DNA of 64,000 nt from Streptomyces sp. NBC_01465. GTDB taxonomy: Bacteria > Actinomycetota > Actinomycetes > Streptomycetales > Streptomycetaceae. The notes beneath the pieces were generated by a model. It searched no databases. It was given only the letters and a program-made list of their open reading frames with translations, and was not told the DNA's origin. The stretch spans positions 6,448,001 to 6,512,000 of the forward strand of contig NZ_CP109467.1 in the NCBI RefSeq assembly GCF_036227325.1, given 5' to 3'. The translations under genes were made by a program, and so were the position numbers. Shown here piece after piece: positions 36,716 to 45,890 of this stretch (position 1 is its first letter; the number at the start of each line of letters is the position of its first letter).

Positions 36716-37546
36716 ATGCGTCGTCCTATCGCCCGAGCGCTGACAGGGGTGCTGGCACTGATCGCCGCGGGCGCCGCGGCCCCACTGGCGGCTCCTGTGC
36801 CCGCCGCGGCCGACGGTGTCGTCATCGGCGGGACCCCGGCGCATGCCGCCGACAATCCCTGGGTCGTGGCGGTGTCCAGCCGTGACCGGTTCGGGGGTAC
36901 CAGAGCGGGCCAGTTCTGCGGGGGAGTGGTGGTGGCCCCGGACAAGGTGGTCACGGCCGCCCACTGCCTGAGTACGGAGGTCCTCGGCGTCCCGCTGAGC
37001 GAAGTGCACGACCTCAAGGTCATCGCGGGCCGCGACGAGCTGAAGGGGGCGGGCGGCGAGGAGATCCCGGTGAGCGCCGCCTGGGCCGATCCGGAGTACA
37101 ACCCGCTCACCAACGCCGACGACCTGGCCGTACTGACCCTGTCCCGGGCTCTCCCGGCGGCGTACACGCTTCCGGTGGCGGCACCCGAGGACATCGCGGA
37201 TCTGCCGGGCACGGGTGCCGCCGTCTACGGCTGGGGCGATACGACCGGCACCGGGACCTACGCGGGCGAGCTGCGCTCGACCAGGGTGCAGGTGCTGCCC
37301 GACGCGATGTGCGAGGAGGCGTATCCGGGGACCGCCGACGGGACGTACGAGGCCGCCAGCATGCTCTGCGCCGGTGACCCCCAGGGCGGTCACGATGCGT
37401 GCCAGGGCGACAGCGGAGGGCCGCTGGTGGCGCACGGCCGGCTCATCGGGCTGGTCTCCTGGGGCGTCGGCTGTGGGCAGGCCGCCAGTCCCGGGGTCTA
37501 CACACGGATCTCGGCGCTGCTTCCGGCGGTCGGGGAACAGGGCTGA
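36716..37546 (+). CDS. Secreted trypsin-like serine protease
   Basis: Extracellular S1 protease, 276 residues. A Sec signal peptide (MRRPIARALTGVLALIAAGAAAP...PAAA) precedes a short propeptide and the mature start VIGGTPA near 36. The catalytic triad is His83 (TAAHC), Asp136 (NADDLAVL) and Ser233 (GDSGGP). Asp227, six residues before the serine, indicates cleavage after Arg or Lys. Six cysteines fit three disulfides. ATG at 36716 has AGGAG 7 nt upstream; the frame is open to 36689. This gene follows hrdB with its own start and terminator. Confidence 0.92.
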   Translation: MRRPIARALTGVLALIAAGAAAPLAAPVPAAADGVVIGGTPAHAADNPWVVAVSSRDRFGGTRAGQFCGGVVVAPDKVVTAAHCLSTEVLGVPLSEVHDLKVIAGRDELKGAGGEEIPVSAAWADPEYNPLTNADDLAVLTLSRALPAAYTLPVAAPEDIADLPGTGAAVYGWGDTTGTGTYAGELRSTRVQVLPDAMCEEAYPGTADGTYEAASMLCAGDPQGGHDACQGDSGGPLVAHGRLIGLVSWGVGCGQAASPGVYTRISALLPAVGEQG

Positions 37547-37574
37547 TTCAAGCCATTTCAGCCTGGGAACGAGG

Positions 37575-37613
37575 ACGGGCGGCCACCCCTGTGGTGCAGG
37601 GGTGGCCGCCCGT
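37575..37613. terminator. Bidirectional terminator after secreted protease
   Basis: ACGGGCGGCCACCCCT (37575-37590) pairs perfectly with AGGGGTGGCCGCCCGT (37598-37613), between convergent genes. Confidence 0.88.
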
Positions 37614-37658
37614 CGGCCGGTTCAGGACCGGCCTCTGGCTCGTCGTGGGTGCGAGGTG

Positions 37659-37889
37659 TCAGCGTTCCTCTTCGGCTGAGGTGGCCGGTACGGCCGTGAG
37701 CCGATCGGTCTCATCCTGGATGTCCGCGGCGATCTTCTTGAGTTCCGGCTCGAACTTGCGCCCGTGGTGGGCGCAGAAGAGCAGTTCGCCGCCGCTGGCC
37801 AGGACAACGCGCAGGTATGCCTGGGCGCCGCAACGGTCGCATCGGTCGGCGGCCGTCAGGGGGCTCGCGGGGGTCAGAACAGTAGTCAC
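37659..37889 (-). CDS. Small zinc-binding-like protein (DUF7455 type)
   Basis: Protein of 76 residues from GTG at 37889, with AGAGG upstream. It contains CDRCGAQAYLRVVLASGGELLFCAHHGRKFEPEL, where two Cys (CDRC, 17 and 20) and CAHH could hold a zinc ion. It resembles the small DUF7455 proteins found in actinobacteria; function unknown. Codon use is typical of the window. It faces away from parE. Confidence 0.8.
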   Translation of the reverse strand: MTTVLTPASPLTAADRCDRCGAQAYLRVVLASGGELLFCAHHGRKFEPELKKIAADIQDETDRLTAVPATSAEEER

Positions 37890-38323
37890 GTCGCCTCTTC
37901 TCTAGCTCGACGAGCTGTCGTACCAGGGTCAACATCCAACCAGGCCGAAAACGTTCCCGCTCGTGGCTTTTCCTCGAAACTTTTTGTCAAGGTGGCTGTC
38001 TGCTGCCGGTTGGCGGCGAATGTGCCGTATTGCGGTGGCTTTACGGTTTCGCGTGGATTGTCTTGTCTTGATCCTCCCGGCGGGGTCGCCGGTTGTTGAT
38101 GAGGACGTGCCCGGAGCCTAAATGGTTCATGCCTGGAAGGGAACGTGATGTGCGCTTCACTCCAACGAGCTATCGAACGCGTGTACGGTGATGGTTTGGC
38201 GTCCAGTGTTGTCTAGGGTGGCGTAACAACGGCTCTACCAGGGCTCGGTACCCTCTGACGGGCGACCGACGCCCGGCCTGTACCCACTGGGCCCCAAAGT
38301 AAATTCAGCGAGGAGCGAACTGC
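37890..38323. other. 434-bp region upstream of parE
   Basis: No clear gene. GC content falls below that of the neighbours. It holds a short palindrome AGCTCGACGAGCT just upstream of the small gene, an imperfect SOS-box-like site (38173-38188), a possible 22-codon reading frame (38148-38216), and the parE ribosome site GAGGAG. The parE promoter should be here, but I could not place it with confidence. Confidence 0.5.
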
Positions 38324-40414
38324 GTGACCGCCGATACGTCCGTGCAAAGGGACAGCTCGAACTACACCGCGCGGCACCTGCTCGTCCTCGAAGGGCTGGA
38401 AGCGGTCCGTAAGCGGCCCGGCATGTACATCGGGTCGACCGACAGCCGCGGTCTGATGCACTGCCTCTGGGAGATCATCGACAACTCCGTCGACGAGGCC
38501 CTGGGCGGGCACTGCGACCACATCGAGGTTATCCTCCACGAAGACAGCTCTGTCGAGGTGCGGGACAACGGGCGCGGCATTCCGGTCGACGCCGAGCCCA
38601 AGACCGGCCTCTCCGGCATCGAGGTCGTGATGACCAAGCTGCACGCCGGCGGAAAGTTCGGCGGCGGCTCGTACGCGGCCTCCGGCGGTCTGCACGGCGT
38701 GGGCGCCTCCGTCGTCAACGCCTTGTCCGCCCGCCTCGACGTAGAGGTCGACCGCAACACGACGCACTCCATCAGCTTCCGGCGCGGAGTGCCCGGCATC
38801 TTCACCGAGCCGGGCCCCGACAGCCCCTTCGACCCGGCCAGCGGACTCCTCAAGGGCAAGCGGGTGCCCAAGGGCCGCACCGGCACCAGGATCCGCTACT
38901 GGGCCGACCGGCAGATCTTCCTCAAGGACGCCAAGCTCTCCCTGGAGCACCTGTACCAGCGTGCCCGCCAGACGGCCTTCCTGGTGCCGGGACTGACCAT
39001 CGTCGTCCGGGACGAGCGAGGGCTCGAGGGCGAGGGCAAGACCGAGGAAACCTTCCGCTTCGACGGCGGCATCAGCGAGTTCTGCGAGTACCTCGCGCAG
39101 GACAAGGCGGTCTGCGACATCCAGCGCCTGACCGGCTCGGGCACCTTCAAGGAGACCGTCCCGGTCCTCGACGACCGCGGCCACATGACGCCCACCGAGG
39201 TCACCCGCGAGCTCGGCGTGGACATCGCGCTGCGCTGGGGCACCGGCTACGACACCACGGTCAGGTCCTTCGTCAACATCATCGCCACCCCCAAGGGCGG
39301 CACGCATGTGACGGGCTTCGAGCGGTCCCTCACCAAGACCGTCAACGAGGTGCTGCGCTCGGCCAAGCTGCTGCGCGTCGCCGAGGACGACATCGTCAAG
39401 GACGACGCCCTGGAGGGGCTCACCGCGGTCGTGACCGTGCGGCTCGCCGAGCCGCAGTTCGAAGGCCAGACCAAGGAGGTCCTCGGCACCTCGGCGGCCA
39501 ACCGGATCGTCTCGAACGTCGTCGCCAAGGAGCTCAAGGCGTTCCTGACCTCGACCAAGCGCGACGACAAGGCGCAGGCGCGGGCGGTCATGGAGAAGGC
39601 CGTCGCCGCAGCCCGTACGCGGATCGCGGCCCGCCAGCACAAGGACGCGCAGCGCCGTAAGACCGCGCTGGAGTCCTCCTCGCTGCCGGCCAAGCTCGCC
39701 GACTGCCGCAGCGACGACGTGGAGCGCAGCGAGCTCTTCATCGTCGAAGGGGACTCCGCGCTCGGTACGGCCAAGCTCGCGCGGAACTCCGAGTTCCAGG
39801 CGCTGCTGCCGATCCGGGGAAAGATCCTCAACGTACAGAAGGCGTCCGTCTCGGACATGCTCAAGAACGCCGAGTGCGGGGCGATCATCCAGGTCATAGG
39901 AGCGGGGTCCGGGCGGACCTTCGACATCGACGCCGCGCGCTACGGGAAGATCGTCCTGCTCGTCGACGCCGATGTCGACGGCGCGCACATCCGGATCCTG
40001 CTGCTGACGCTCTTCCAGCGCTACATGCGCCCGATGGTCGAGGCGGGGCGCGTCTTCGCGGCCGTGCCGCCGCTGCACCGGATCGAGCTGGTCCAGCCCA
40101 AGAAGGGCCAGGACAAGTACGTCTACACGTACTCCGACAACGAGCTGCGCCAGACGCTGCTGGAGTACCAGCGCAAGAACATCCGCTACAAGGACTCCAT
40201 CCAGCGGTACAAGGGTCTGGGCGAGATGGACGCGGACCAGCTGGCGGAGACCACGATGGATCCGCGGTTCAGGACGCTGCGGCGGATCAACATCGGTGAT
40301 CTCGACGCGGCGGAGCAGGTCTTCGATCTGCTGATGGGCAACGAGGTCGCGCCGCGCAAGGAGTTCATCACCAGCTCCGCGGCGACCCTGGACCGCTCGC
40401 GCATCGACGCCTGA
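38324..40414 (+). CDS. parE: DNA topoisomerase IV subunit B (ParE)
   Basis: Type IIA topoisomerase ATPase subunit, 696 residues, which with ParC decatenates and relaxes chromosomes. GHKL ATPase motifs: EIIDNSVDEALGG, DNGRGIPVD, GGLHGVGASVVNALS. Transducer domain to about 400, then Toprim: EGDSALGTAKLARNSEFQALLPIRGKILN and DADVDGAHIRILLLT; C-terminal YKGLGEMDADQLAETTMDP. GTG at 38324 has GAGGAG 7 nt upstream. Its partner parC is at the far end of the window on the other strand, 21.6 kb away. The gyrAB pair would be elsewhere near oriC. Confidence 0.95.
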   Translation: MTADTSVQRDSSNYTARHLLVLEGLEAVRKRPGMYIGSTDSRGLMHCLWEIIDNSVDEALGGHCDHIEVILHEDSSVEVRDNGRGIPVDAEPKTGLSGIEVVMTKLHAGGKFGGGSYAASGGLHGVGASVVNALSARLDVEVDRNTTHSISFRRGVPGIFTEPGPDSPFDPASGLLKGKRVPKGRTGTRIRYWADRQIFLKDAKLSLEHLYQRARQTAFLVPGLTIVVRDERGLEGEGKTEETFRFDGGISEFCEYLAQDKAVCDIQRLTGSGTFKETVPVLDDRGHMTPTEVTRELGVDIALRWGTGYDTTVRSFVNIIATPKGGTHVTGFERSLTKTVNEVLRSAKLLRVAEDDIVKDDALEGLTAVVTVRLAEPQFEGQTKEVLGTSAANRIVSNVVAKELKAFLTSTKRDDKAQARAVMEKAVAAARTRIAARQHKDAQRRKTALESSSLPAKLADCRSDDVERSELFIVEGDSALGTAKLARNSEFQALLPIRGKILNVQKASVSDMLKNAECGAIIQVIGAGSGRTFDIDAARYGKIVLLVDADVDGAHIRILLLTLFQRYMRPMVEAGRVFAAVPPLHRIELVQPKKGQDKYVYTYSDNELRQTLLEYQRKNIRYKDSIQRYKGLGEMDADQLAETTMDPRFRTLRRINIGDLDAAEQVFDLLMGNEVAPRKEFITSSAATLDRSRIDA

Positions 40415-40426
40415 GGGTTCTCCACC

Positions 40427-40454
40427 CGTGGGTGGAGCGAGAAGCTCCACCCAC
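40427..40454 (+). terminator. Hairpin after parE
   Basis: GTGGGTGGAGC (40427-40437) pairs with GCTCCACCCAC (40444-40454) around a 6-nt loop. Confidence 0.75.
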
Positions 40455-40537
40455 GATCCACCCCTGCTCCGATCTGCTGGCCAGGGCATTTCCGTAACTT
40501 CGAAGGCACAGAACTTCGTCGTCTCCCGGAGGCCCTC

Positions 40538-41053
40538 ATGTCCACGCTCACCGATGTCGTGGTGATCGCCGCCGTCGTGGTGCTGGTGATCGTGCGGCAG
40601 TTCAGGACACAGCAGATCACCCACGACCGGCGCTGGTGGGTGATGCCCGCCGTGCTCGCCTTCTTCGCGGTGCGCCAGAACGGGCTGCTCGACGTGCACC
40701 ACCGCACCGAGTCCGTCCTGCTCATAGGCGCCGAACTGGCCGTCGGCCTGGCCATGGGCGCGGCGTGGGCGTGGACCACCAGGGTGTGGACCGAGGCCGA
40801 CGGCACGGTCTGGGCCAGGGGCACAAAGGCCACCGCCGCCGTGTGGGTCGGTGGGATGCTGGTGCGGCTCGGCATGATGGGCGTGGGGGCACTGGCCGGG
40901 GTACGGCTGGGCACCGGGGCGCTGCTGCTAGCGCTGGCGGCTTCCCTGCTCGTACGGGCGGGAGTGCTGGCATGGCGGGCCGGACGGTTGCAGCCGTCCT
41001 ACGGATTCGCGGCCGCCGGCCCGGCGGGGGCGGCCTGGAAGGACCGTGTGTGA
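40538..41053 (+). CDS. DUF1453-type membrane protein
   Basis: Small integral membrane protein of 171 residues with four or five hydrophobic helices (about 5-22, 33-45, 60-77, 100-118, 122-143). It resembles the DUF1453/CcdC-like family. GGAGG lies upstream of the ATG. Its stop overlaps the GTG of the histidine kinase gene (GTGA), so the two are translationally coupled and it may be an accessory membrane component of the two-component system. Function inferred only. Confidence 0.75.
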   Translation: MSTLTDVVVIAAVVVLVIVRQFRTQQITHDRRWWVMPAVLAFFAVRQNGLLDVHHRTESVLLIGAELAVGLAMGAAWAWTTRVWTEADGTVWARGTKATAAVWVGGMLVRLGMMGVGALAGVRLGTGALLLALAASLLVRAGVLAWRAGRLQPSYGFAAAGPAGAAWKDRV

Positions 41054-42207
41054 CGACCAGTACCTGGACCAGCTGGCCCTCGCGGGAGGCACTTTCCCGT
41101 GAGGGGCTGACGCCTGCCAGGCTGTGGCTCTCCCGTACGGTGCGGCTGGTGGTGCTGGCGGCACTGCTCTGGAGCACCTTCTCGGAAGCGACCGCACCGG
41201 CCTGGGGGCTGGTGGTGGCCGGGATCGGTCTGGCGGGGTGTGCCGTGGCCGCCTGGGCGTTCTTCCGCACCAGCCTGGAACACCGGTTGTGGCCCTCGGT
41301 CGGACTGATGGCGCTGCTGATGGGCGCGGCGCTGACCGCGCAGCAGACCGGGTTCCACACCCCGGCCGTGGTGCTCTGGTACGGCTGCGCCGTCACCGGC
41401 CTGGAGCGGCTGCCGCTCATGGCCGCGGTGCCCTGCACCGGGTTCGCCCTGGGGACGTACGCCCTGGTCACTACGGATGGATGGCTGTCGATCGCGGCCG
41501 CCACCGCGGGCGTCGGACTCGGCGGGTACGTTCTGCGACTGGACGCGGAGGCGCGGGGCAGTGCGCAGCGGCTGCTGGCGCAGGAGCGGGCCGCACGGGC
41601 CGCCGAGGCGGAGACGGCGGCGCTGGCCGAGCGGGGCCGGATAGCCAGGGAGATCCATGACGTCCTCGCGCACAGCCTCTCCGCTCAGCTGGTGCACCTG
41701 GAGGCGGCCCGGCTGCTGATCGAGAGAGAGCCGCAGGGGGAGTTCCGTGACCAGGTCCTGGAGCGCGTGGTGGCGGCCCGCGGGATGGCGCGTGAGGGGC
41801 TCGCGGAGACCCGGCAGGCGCTCTCCGCCCTGCGCGGTGAGATGACGCCCGTGGAGGACTTCCTGCAGGAGGTGGTGGGCACGGCGGAGCTCGCCGTGAC
41901 GGGGGAGCGGCGGCCGTTGCGGGCCGAGGCCTCTCAGGCGGTGCGGCGGGTGGCACAGGAGGCGATGACCAATGTGCGCAAACACGCGCCGGGGGCCCGG
42001 GTGCGGGTGGAGCTGGCGTACGGGCCGGGCGAAGTCGCCCTGGAAGTACGGGACTCGGGGGGCCGCCAACCCGACGGAGAGCTCACTGTCAGTGGCTCCG
42101 GTTACGGTCTGTTGGGAATGCGGGAGCGTGCCGAGCTGCTCGGTGGGACTCTCGACGCCGGACCGGACGAGGAGGGCTTCGTGGTGCGACTGAGGGTGCC
42201 GGCATGA
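41050..42207 (+). CDS. NarL-type sensor histidine kinase
   Basis: Membrane histidine kinase of 385 residues. About five transmembrane helices occupy 30-160 without a large extracellular domain. A coiled region leads to the HisKA_3 box with His203 in REIHDVLAHSLSAQL. The HATPase_c part has AMTNVRKHAPGARV (N box), EVRDSGG (D box) and GSGYGLLGMRERAELLGG (G boxes). It overlaps both its neighbours by 4 nt (GTGA and ATGA), so it forms one operon with the membrane protein and the response regulator. The signal is unknown. Confidence 0.93.
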   Translation: MTTSTWTSWPSREALSREGLTPARLWLSRTVRLVVLAALLWSTFSEATAPAWGLVVAGIGLAGCAVAAWAFFRTSLEHRLWPSVGLMALLMGAALTAQQTGFHTPAVVLWYGCAVTGLERLPLMAAVPCTGFALGTYALVTTDGWLSIAAATAGVGLGGYVLRLDAEARGSAQRLLAQERAARAAEAETAALAERGRIAREIHDVLAHSLSAQLVHLEAARLLIEREPQGEFRDQVLERVVAARGMAREGLAETRQALSALRGEMTPVEDFLQEVVGTAELAVTGERRPLRAEASQAVRRVAQEAMTNVRKHAPGARVRVELAYGPGEVALEVRDSGGRQPDGELTVSGSGYGLLGMRERAELLGGTLDAGPDEEGFVVRLRVPA

Positions 42208-42875
42208 CGGCGCGCGTGGTGGTGGCCGACGACCAGTCCGTGGTGCGCGAAGGCATTGTGATGCTGCTCGGACTGCTGCCCGGCATCGAGGTCGTCGGGG
42301 CGGCGAAGGACGGCGAGGAGGCGGTGGAACTCGTGGGTGAACACGCCCCGGACGTGGTGCTGATGGACCTGCGGATGCCGCGCTGCGACGGGGTGGAGGC
42401 GACCCGCCGCATCCGCGACCGGTACCCGTCCACGCAGGTCGTGGTGCTGACGACCTACGCCGACGACGATTCGATCTTCCCCGCGCTGAAGGCGGGGGCG
42501 CGTGGATATCTGACCAAGGACGCCGGGGGCGACGAGATCGTACGGGCCATCGAGGACGTGATGTCGGGGCAGGCGGGGCTTTCGCCCAGCGTGCAGAGGC
42601 TGTTGGTGGAGCGGGTCACGGCCGCGCCGCCGCCCGTGGCCGGCGTGGTGGAGCTGCCCGACGGGCTCACCGCGCGCGAGGCGGAGATCCTGAACCTGAT
42701 CGCCGAGGGGCTCTCCAACACGGAGATCTCCCGGTCGTTGCAGATCTCCACGGCCACGGTGAAGACGCACATCAACAACCTCTTCGCCAAGACCGGAGTG
42801 CGCGATCGCGCACAGGCCGTGCGATACGCCTACCAACGGGGCCTTGCACAGCCTCCTGGTACATCCCTGACCTAG
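42204..42875 (+). CDS. NarL/LuxR-family response regulator
   Basis: Partner of the preceding kinase, 223 residues. Receiver domain with acidic pocket Asp9-Asp10, phospho-acceptor Asp55 (VVLMDLRMP), Thr in VVLTTY and Lys in LTKDAG. The LuxR HTH at about 155-215 has LTAREAEILNLIAEGLSNTEISRSLQISTATVKTHINNLFAKTGV. ATG overlaps the kinase stop. Probable targets include its own operon. Confidence 0.94.
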   Translation: MTARVVVADDQSVVREGIVMLLGLLPGIEVVGAAKDGEEAVELVGEHAPDVVLMDLRMPRCDGVEATRRIRDRYPSTQVVVLTTYADDDSIFPALKAGARGYLTKDAGGDEIVRAIEDVMSGQAGLSPSVQRLLVERVTAAPPPVAGVVELPDGLTAREAEILNLIAEGLSNTEISRSLQISTATVKTHINNLFAKTGVRDRAQAVRYAYQRGLAQPPGTSLT

Positions 42876-42984
42876 TCACCTAATGGGGTGAAGAGGGCCC
42901 CAGAACCGCCCGGGATCTTCCTGTTGTCCCCATCCTGGGGCACGCGGCCGCCGCAGCGGTCCGCGTACAGGGAGAGGATGTTCG

Positions 42985-43461
42985 GTGGAGAAGGACGTAG
43001 GGCGCGAGTCCGCTGAGGTGCGGCTCGACGACCCCTGGTACGACGCGTTGGCTTCCGGCTGGGGGGAGTTGCACGAGGCCGGCAGCGGCATCCCCGCGGC
43101 GGTACCGGCGCAGAAGTCATCCGAACCGGGCCGCAGCGCGGCCGACATCTATCTCGAAGTGCAGTCCAGCGCCGCCTTCCAGGAAGTGCGCAGCCGCTAC
43201 CGCAGGTTCGTCGTGCCCGCGGCGCTGGCCTTTCTCGCCTGGTACGTGGCCTACGTCGTCACCGCCACGACGGCCCCCGGATTCATGGCCCGCCCGGTAG
43301 CGGGGGCGGTGAATGTCGCGATGGTCGCGGGGCTCGGCCAGTTCCTCACCACCTTCCTGCTGACCTGGGCCTACGCACGGCACGCGCGACTGCGCAGGGA
43401 CCGGGCGGCGCTCGATCTCCGTTGGGACACACAGGAATTGACGCGGGGGATCACCAGGTGA
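42985..43461 (+). CDS. DUF485 membrane protein
   Basis: Inner-membrane protein of 158 residues starting at GTG. The N-terminal 60 residues are soluble. The DUF485 domain follows: SAAFQEVRSRYRRFVVPAALAFLAWYVAYVV, then a second helix at about 105-128. DUF485 proteins are regularly encoded just before acetate/monocarboxylate symporters (YjcH-ActP). Here its stop overlaps the symporter GTG, so the two are translationally coupled. Confidence 0.9.
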   Translation: MEKDVGRESAEVRLDDPWYDALASGWGELHEAGSGIPAAVPAQKSSEPGRSAADIYLEVQSSAAFQEVRSRYRRFVVPAALAFLAWYVAYVVTATTAPGFMARPVAGAVNVAMVAGLGQFLTTFLLTWAYARHARLRRDRAALDLRWDTQELTRGITR

Positions 43462-45050
43462 GCGGCGACCACCAGACTCTGGCGCTGCTGCTGTTCAGCG
43501 CATTCATCGCGGCGACGCTCGCCATCACCACCTGGGTGAGCCGCAACCGGCACGGTTCCGCCGAGGAGTTCTACGCGGGCGGACGGCTGTTCTCCCCCAT
43601 GGAGAACGGTTTCGCCATCGCGGGCGACTACATGTCGGCCGCCTCCTTCCTCGGCATCTCCGGACTGATCGCCCTCTTCGGCTACGACGGCATGCTCTAC
43701 TCCGTCGGATTCCTCGTCGCCTGGCTGGTCGTGCTGCTCCTGGTGGCCGAACTGGTCCGTAACTGCGGCCGGTTCACCCTCGCCGACGTCGTCGCGTCCC
43801 GGATGAGCGAGCGACCCGTGCGCATCGCCGCGGGAACTTCCTCCGTCACCGTCTCCGTTCTCTATCTGGTGGCGCAGATGGTCGGTGCGGGCAGCCTGGT
43901 CTCGCTCCTGCTCGGCGGGGACAGCGGCTCGTCGCAGGTGCTCGCGGTGATCGGCGTGGGCGCGCTCATGGTCGTCTATGTGACGCTGGGCGGGATGCGG
44001 GCCACCACCTGGATCCAGATCGTCAAGGCCGTACTGCTGATGGCGGGTGCGATCGCGCTCACCGTGCTCGTACTGGTGCGATTCCACGGGAACTTCAACC
44101 AACTGCTCAACACCGCCGCGGACCGCAGCGGCCACGGCACGAAATTCCTCGCACCCGGCCTCAAGTACGGCGGGGACTGGACCGCGCGCTTCGACTTCAT
44201 CAGCCTCGGCCTCGCGCTCGTCCTCGGCACGGCAGGGCTGCCGCACATCCTGTCGCGCTTCTACACCGTGCCCACCGCCCGGGCCGCCCGCCGCTCGGTC
44301 GTCTGGTCCATCGGGCTCATCGGCGGCTTCTACCTGATGACGATCGTGCTCGGCTTCGGCGCCGCCGCCCTGGTGGGTTCCGATGCCGTACGGAAGTCGA
44401 ATGCCGCGGGGAACACAGCGGTTCCGCTGCTCGCCCTGGACCTGGGCGGGGGAGCAGGGTCAACAGGCGGAACGGTTCTGTTCGCCGTAGTGGCGGCGAT
44501 TGCCTTCGCGACCATCCTCGCCGTCGTCGCGGGGATCACGCTGGCCTCCTCGGCCTCCGTCGCCCACGACCTGTACGCCTCGCTCAGGCGCCGTCACGCC
44601 AAGCAGCACAGCGAAGTCGCCGTGGCCCGGGTCGCGGCGGCCGGTATTGGTGCGGTCGCCATCGCGCTGGGACTGCTGGCGAAGGACATGAACGTAGCCT
44701 TCCTGGTGGGACTCGCCTTCGCGGTCGCCGCATCCGCAAATCTGCCCGTGCTGCTCTACTCGCTGTTCTGGCGGAACTTCACCACCCGCGGTGCGGTCTG
44801 GTCGGTCTACGGAGGCCTGATCCCCGCCATCGTGCTGGTGCTGCTGTCGCCCGTCGTCTCCGGCAGCCCCGCATCCCTCTTCCCCGGCGTGGACTTCCAG
44901 TTCTTCCCGCTGGAGAACCCCGGTCTGGTCTCCATCCCGCTCGGCTTCCTCGCGGGCTGGCTCGGTACGGTCACCTCGTCCGAGCCCCCGGACGCTGCCC
45001 GGCACGCGGAGACGGAAGTACGGTCACTGACCGGTGCCGGCGCCGTCTGA
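43458..45050 (+). CDS. Sodium:solute symporter, acetate/monocarboxylate type (ActP/MctC-like)
   Basis: Sodium-coupled uptake carrier of the SSS family, 530 residues with about 13 membrane helices. The start of the core reads SRNRHGSAEEFYAGGRLFSPMENGFAIAGDYMSAASFLGISGLIALFGYDGMLYSVGFLVAWLV, the classic ActP/MctC pattern, and GLPHILSRFYTVPTARAARRS is the SSS signature region. GTG at 43458 overlaps the DUF485 stop. The likely substrate is acetate, propionate or pyruvate, inferred from family. The 3' end overlaps the convergent response regulator gene by 27 bp. Confidence 0.92.
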   Translation: MSGDHQTLALLLFSAFIAATLAITTWVSRNRHGSAEEFYAGGRLFSPMENGFAIAGDYMSAASFLGISGLIALFGYDGMLYSVGFLVAWLVVLLLVAELVRNCGRFTLADVVASRMSERPVRIAAGTSSVTVSVLYLVAQMVGAGSLVSLLLGGDSGSSQVLAVIGVGALMVVYVTLGGMRATTWIQIVKAVLLMAGAIALTVLVLVRFHGNFNQLLNTAADRSGHGTKFLAPGLKYGGDWTARFDFISLGLALVLGTAGLPHILSRFYTVPTARAARRSVVWSIGLIGGFYLMTIVLGFGAAALVGSDAVRKSNAAGNTAVPLLALDLGGGAGSTGGTVLFAVVAAIAFATILAVVAGITLASSASVAHDLYASLRRRHAKQHSEVAVARVAAAGIGAVAIALGLLAKDMNVAFLVGLAFAVAASANLPVLLYSLFWRNFTTRGAVWSVYGGLIPAIVLVLLSPVVSGSPASLFPGVDFQFFPLENPGLVSIPLGFLAGWLGTVTSSEPPDAARHAETEVRSLTGAGAV

Positions 45051-45746
45051 CCCCGGCACGGCCCAGACGTAACGGTGCTCCGGGCGGCCGGTGTCCCCGT
45101 ACTTGAGGCTGAGCCGGAGCCGTCCGGTTTGCTCCAGTTGGCGCAGATAACGCTGGGCGGTGGACCGGCTCAGCCCCGTCCGCGCGGCCACCTCGTGGGC
45201 CGACAGCGGCTGAGGGGTCCCGGTCAGCACCTCGCGGATCAGCTCGGACGTCGGTACGGAATGACCAGCGGGAAGGCCTGCGGACGCGGCGGGCCCAGCG
45301 GTGCGCAGGGCGCTGAAGATCCGGTCGACCTGCTCCTGGCCGGCGGCCTCCCCGCTGCAGCCGACCCGGTCCACGGTGCGGCGCAGGGCGGCGTAACTGT
45401 CCAGCCGGGAGCGGAGTCCGGCAAAGGTGAACGGTTTGACCAGGTAGTGCAGGGCGCCATGGCGCATGGCGGCCTGCACGGTCGTCACATCACTGGCAGC
45501 GGTCACCATGATCACGTCGGTGTGGTGGCCCTGCTGGCGCATGCGCCGTACCAGCGAGAGTCCGGTCTCGTCCGGCAGGTAGTGGTCGAGCAGCACCAGA
45601 TCGATGTGTTCGCGCTCGAGGGTGGCCATCGCCTGGCCGGCGCTGTGCGCGCGGGCGGCGACCCGGAAGCCGGGAACCTTTCCCACGTACGCCGCGTTGA
45701 TCTCAGCAACACGGAAGTCGTCGTCGACCACCAGCACGTCGATCAT
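45024..45746 (-). CDS. CitB/DcuR-type response regulator, orphan
   Basis: Response regulator of 240 residues. Receiver with Asp8-Asp10, phospho-acceptor Asp54 (VLLDHYLP), VMVTAASD and Lys in YLVKPF. The C-terminal HTH reads PLSAHEVAARTGLSRSTAQRYLRQLEQTGRLRL (about 185-217) and ends KYGDTGRPEHRYVW. ATG at 45746 has AGGGAGG 4 nt upstream. It is closely paralogous over its whole length to the regulator at 48698-49375 but has no adjacent kinase. It diverges from the ABC transporter operon and overlaps the symporter end, so it may control either. Confidence 0.92.
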   Translation of the reverse strand: MIDVLVVDDDFRVAEINAAYVGKVPGFRVAARAHSAGQAMATLEREHIDLVLLDHYLPDETGLSLVRRMRQQGHHTDVIMVTAASDVTTVQAAMRHGALHYLVKPFTFAGLRSRLDSYAALRRTVDRVGCSGEAAGQEQVDRIFSALRTAGPAASAGLPAGHSVPTSELIREVLTGTPQPLSAHEVAARTGLSRSTAQRYLRQLEQTGRLRLSLKYGDTGRPEHRYVWAVPGSDGAGTGQ

Positions 45747-45796
45747 TCGACCTCCCTGTGTGAACCGTTTGTTGCGACCACGTAGTTGTAGCGCGA

Positions 45797-45822
45797 GCAA
45801 AACGAGCACAACAGTGTTTTGC
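45797..45822. promoter_or_regulatory. Candidate response-regulator operator
   Basis: GCAAAAC (45797-45803) and GTTTTGC (45816-45822) form a perfect 7-bp inverted repeat with a 12-nt spacer in the 144-bp gap between the orphan regulator and the ABC operon. The A/T-rich arms stand out in this high-GC sequence. Confidence 0.45.
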
Positions 45823-45890
45823 AAGCAGAAGACGGCCTTGCGCCCACAAGGCTGCCGTTGTGCTGCGTGCCACATCTACGGTCCCGCTCC

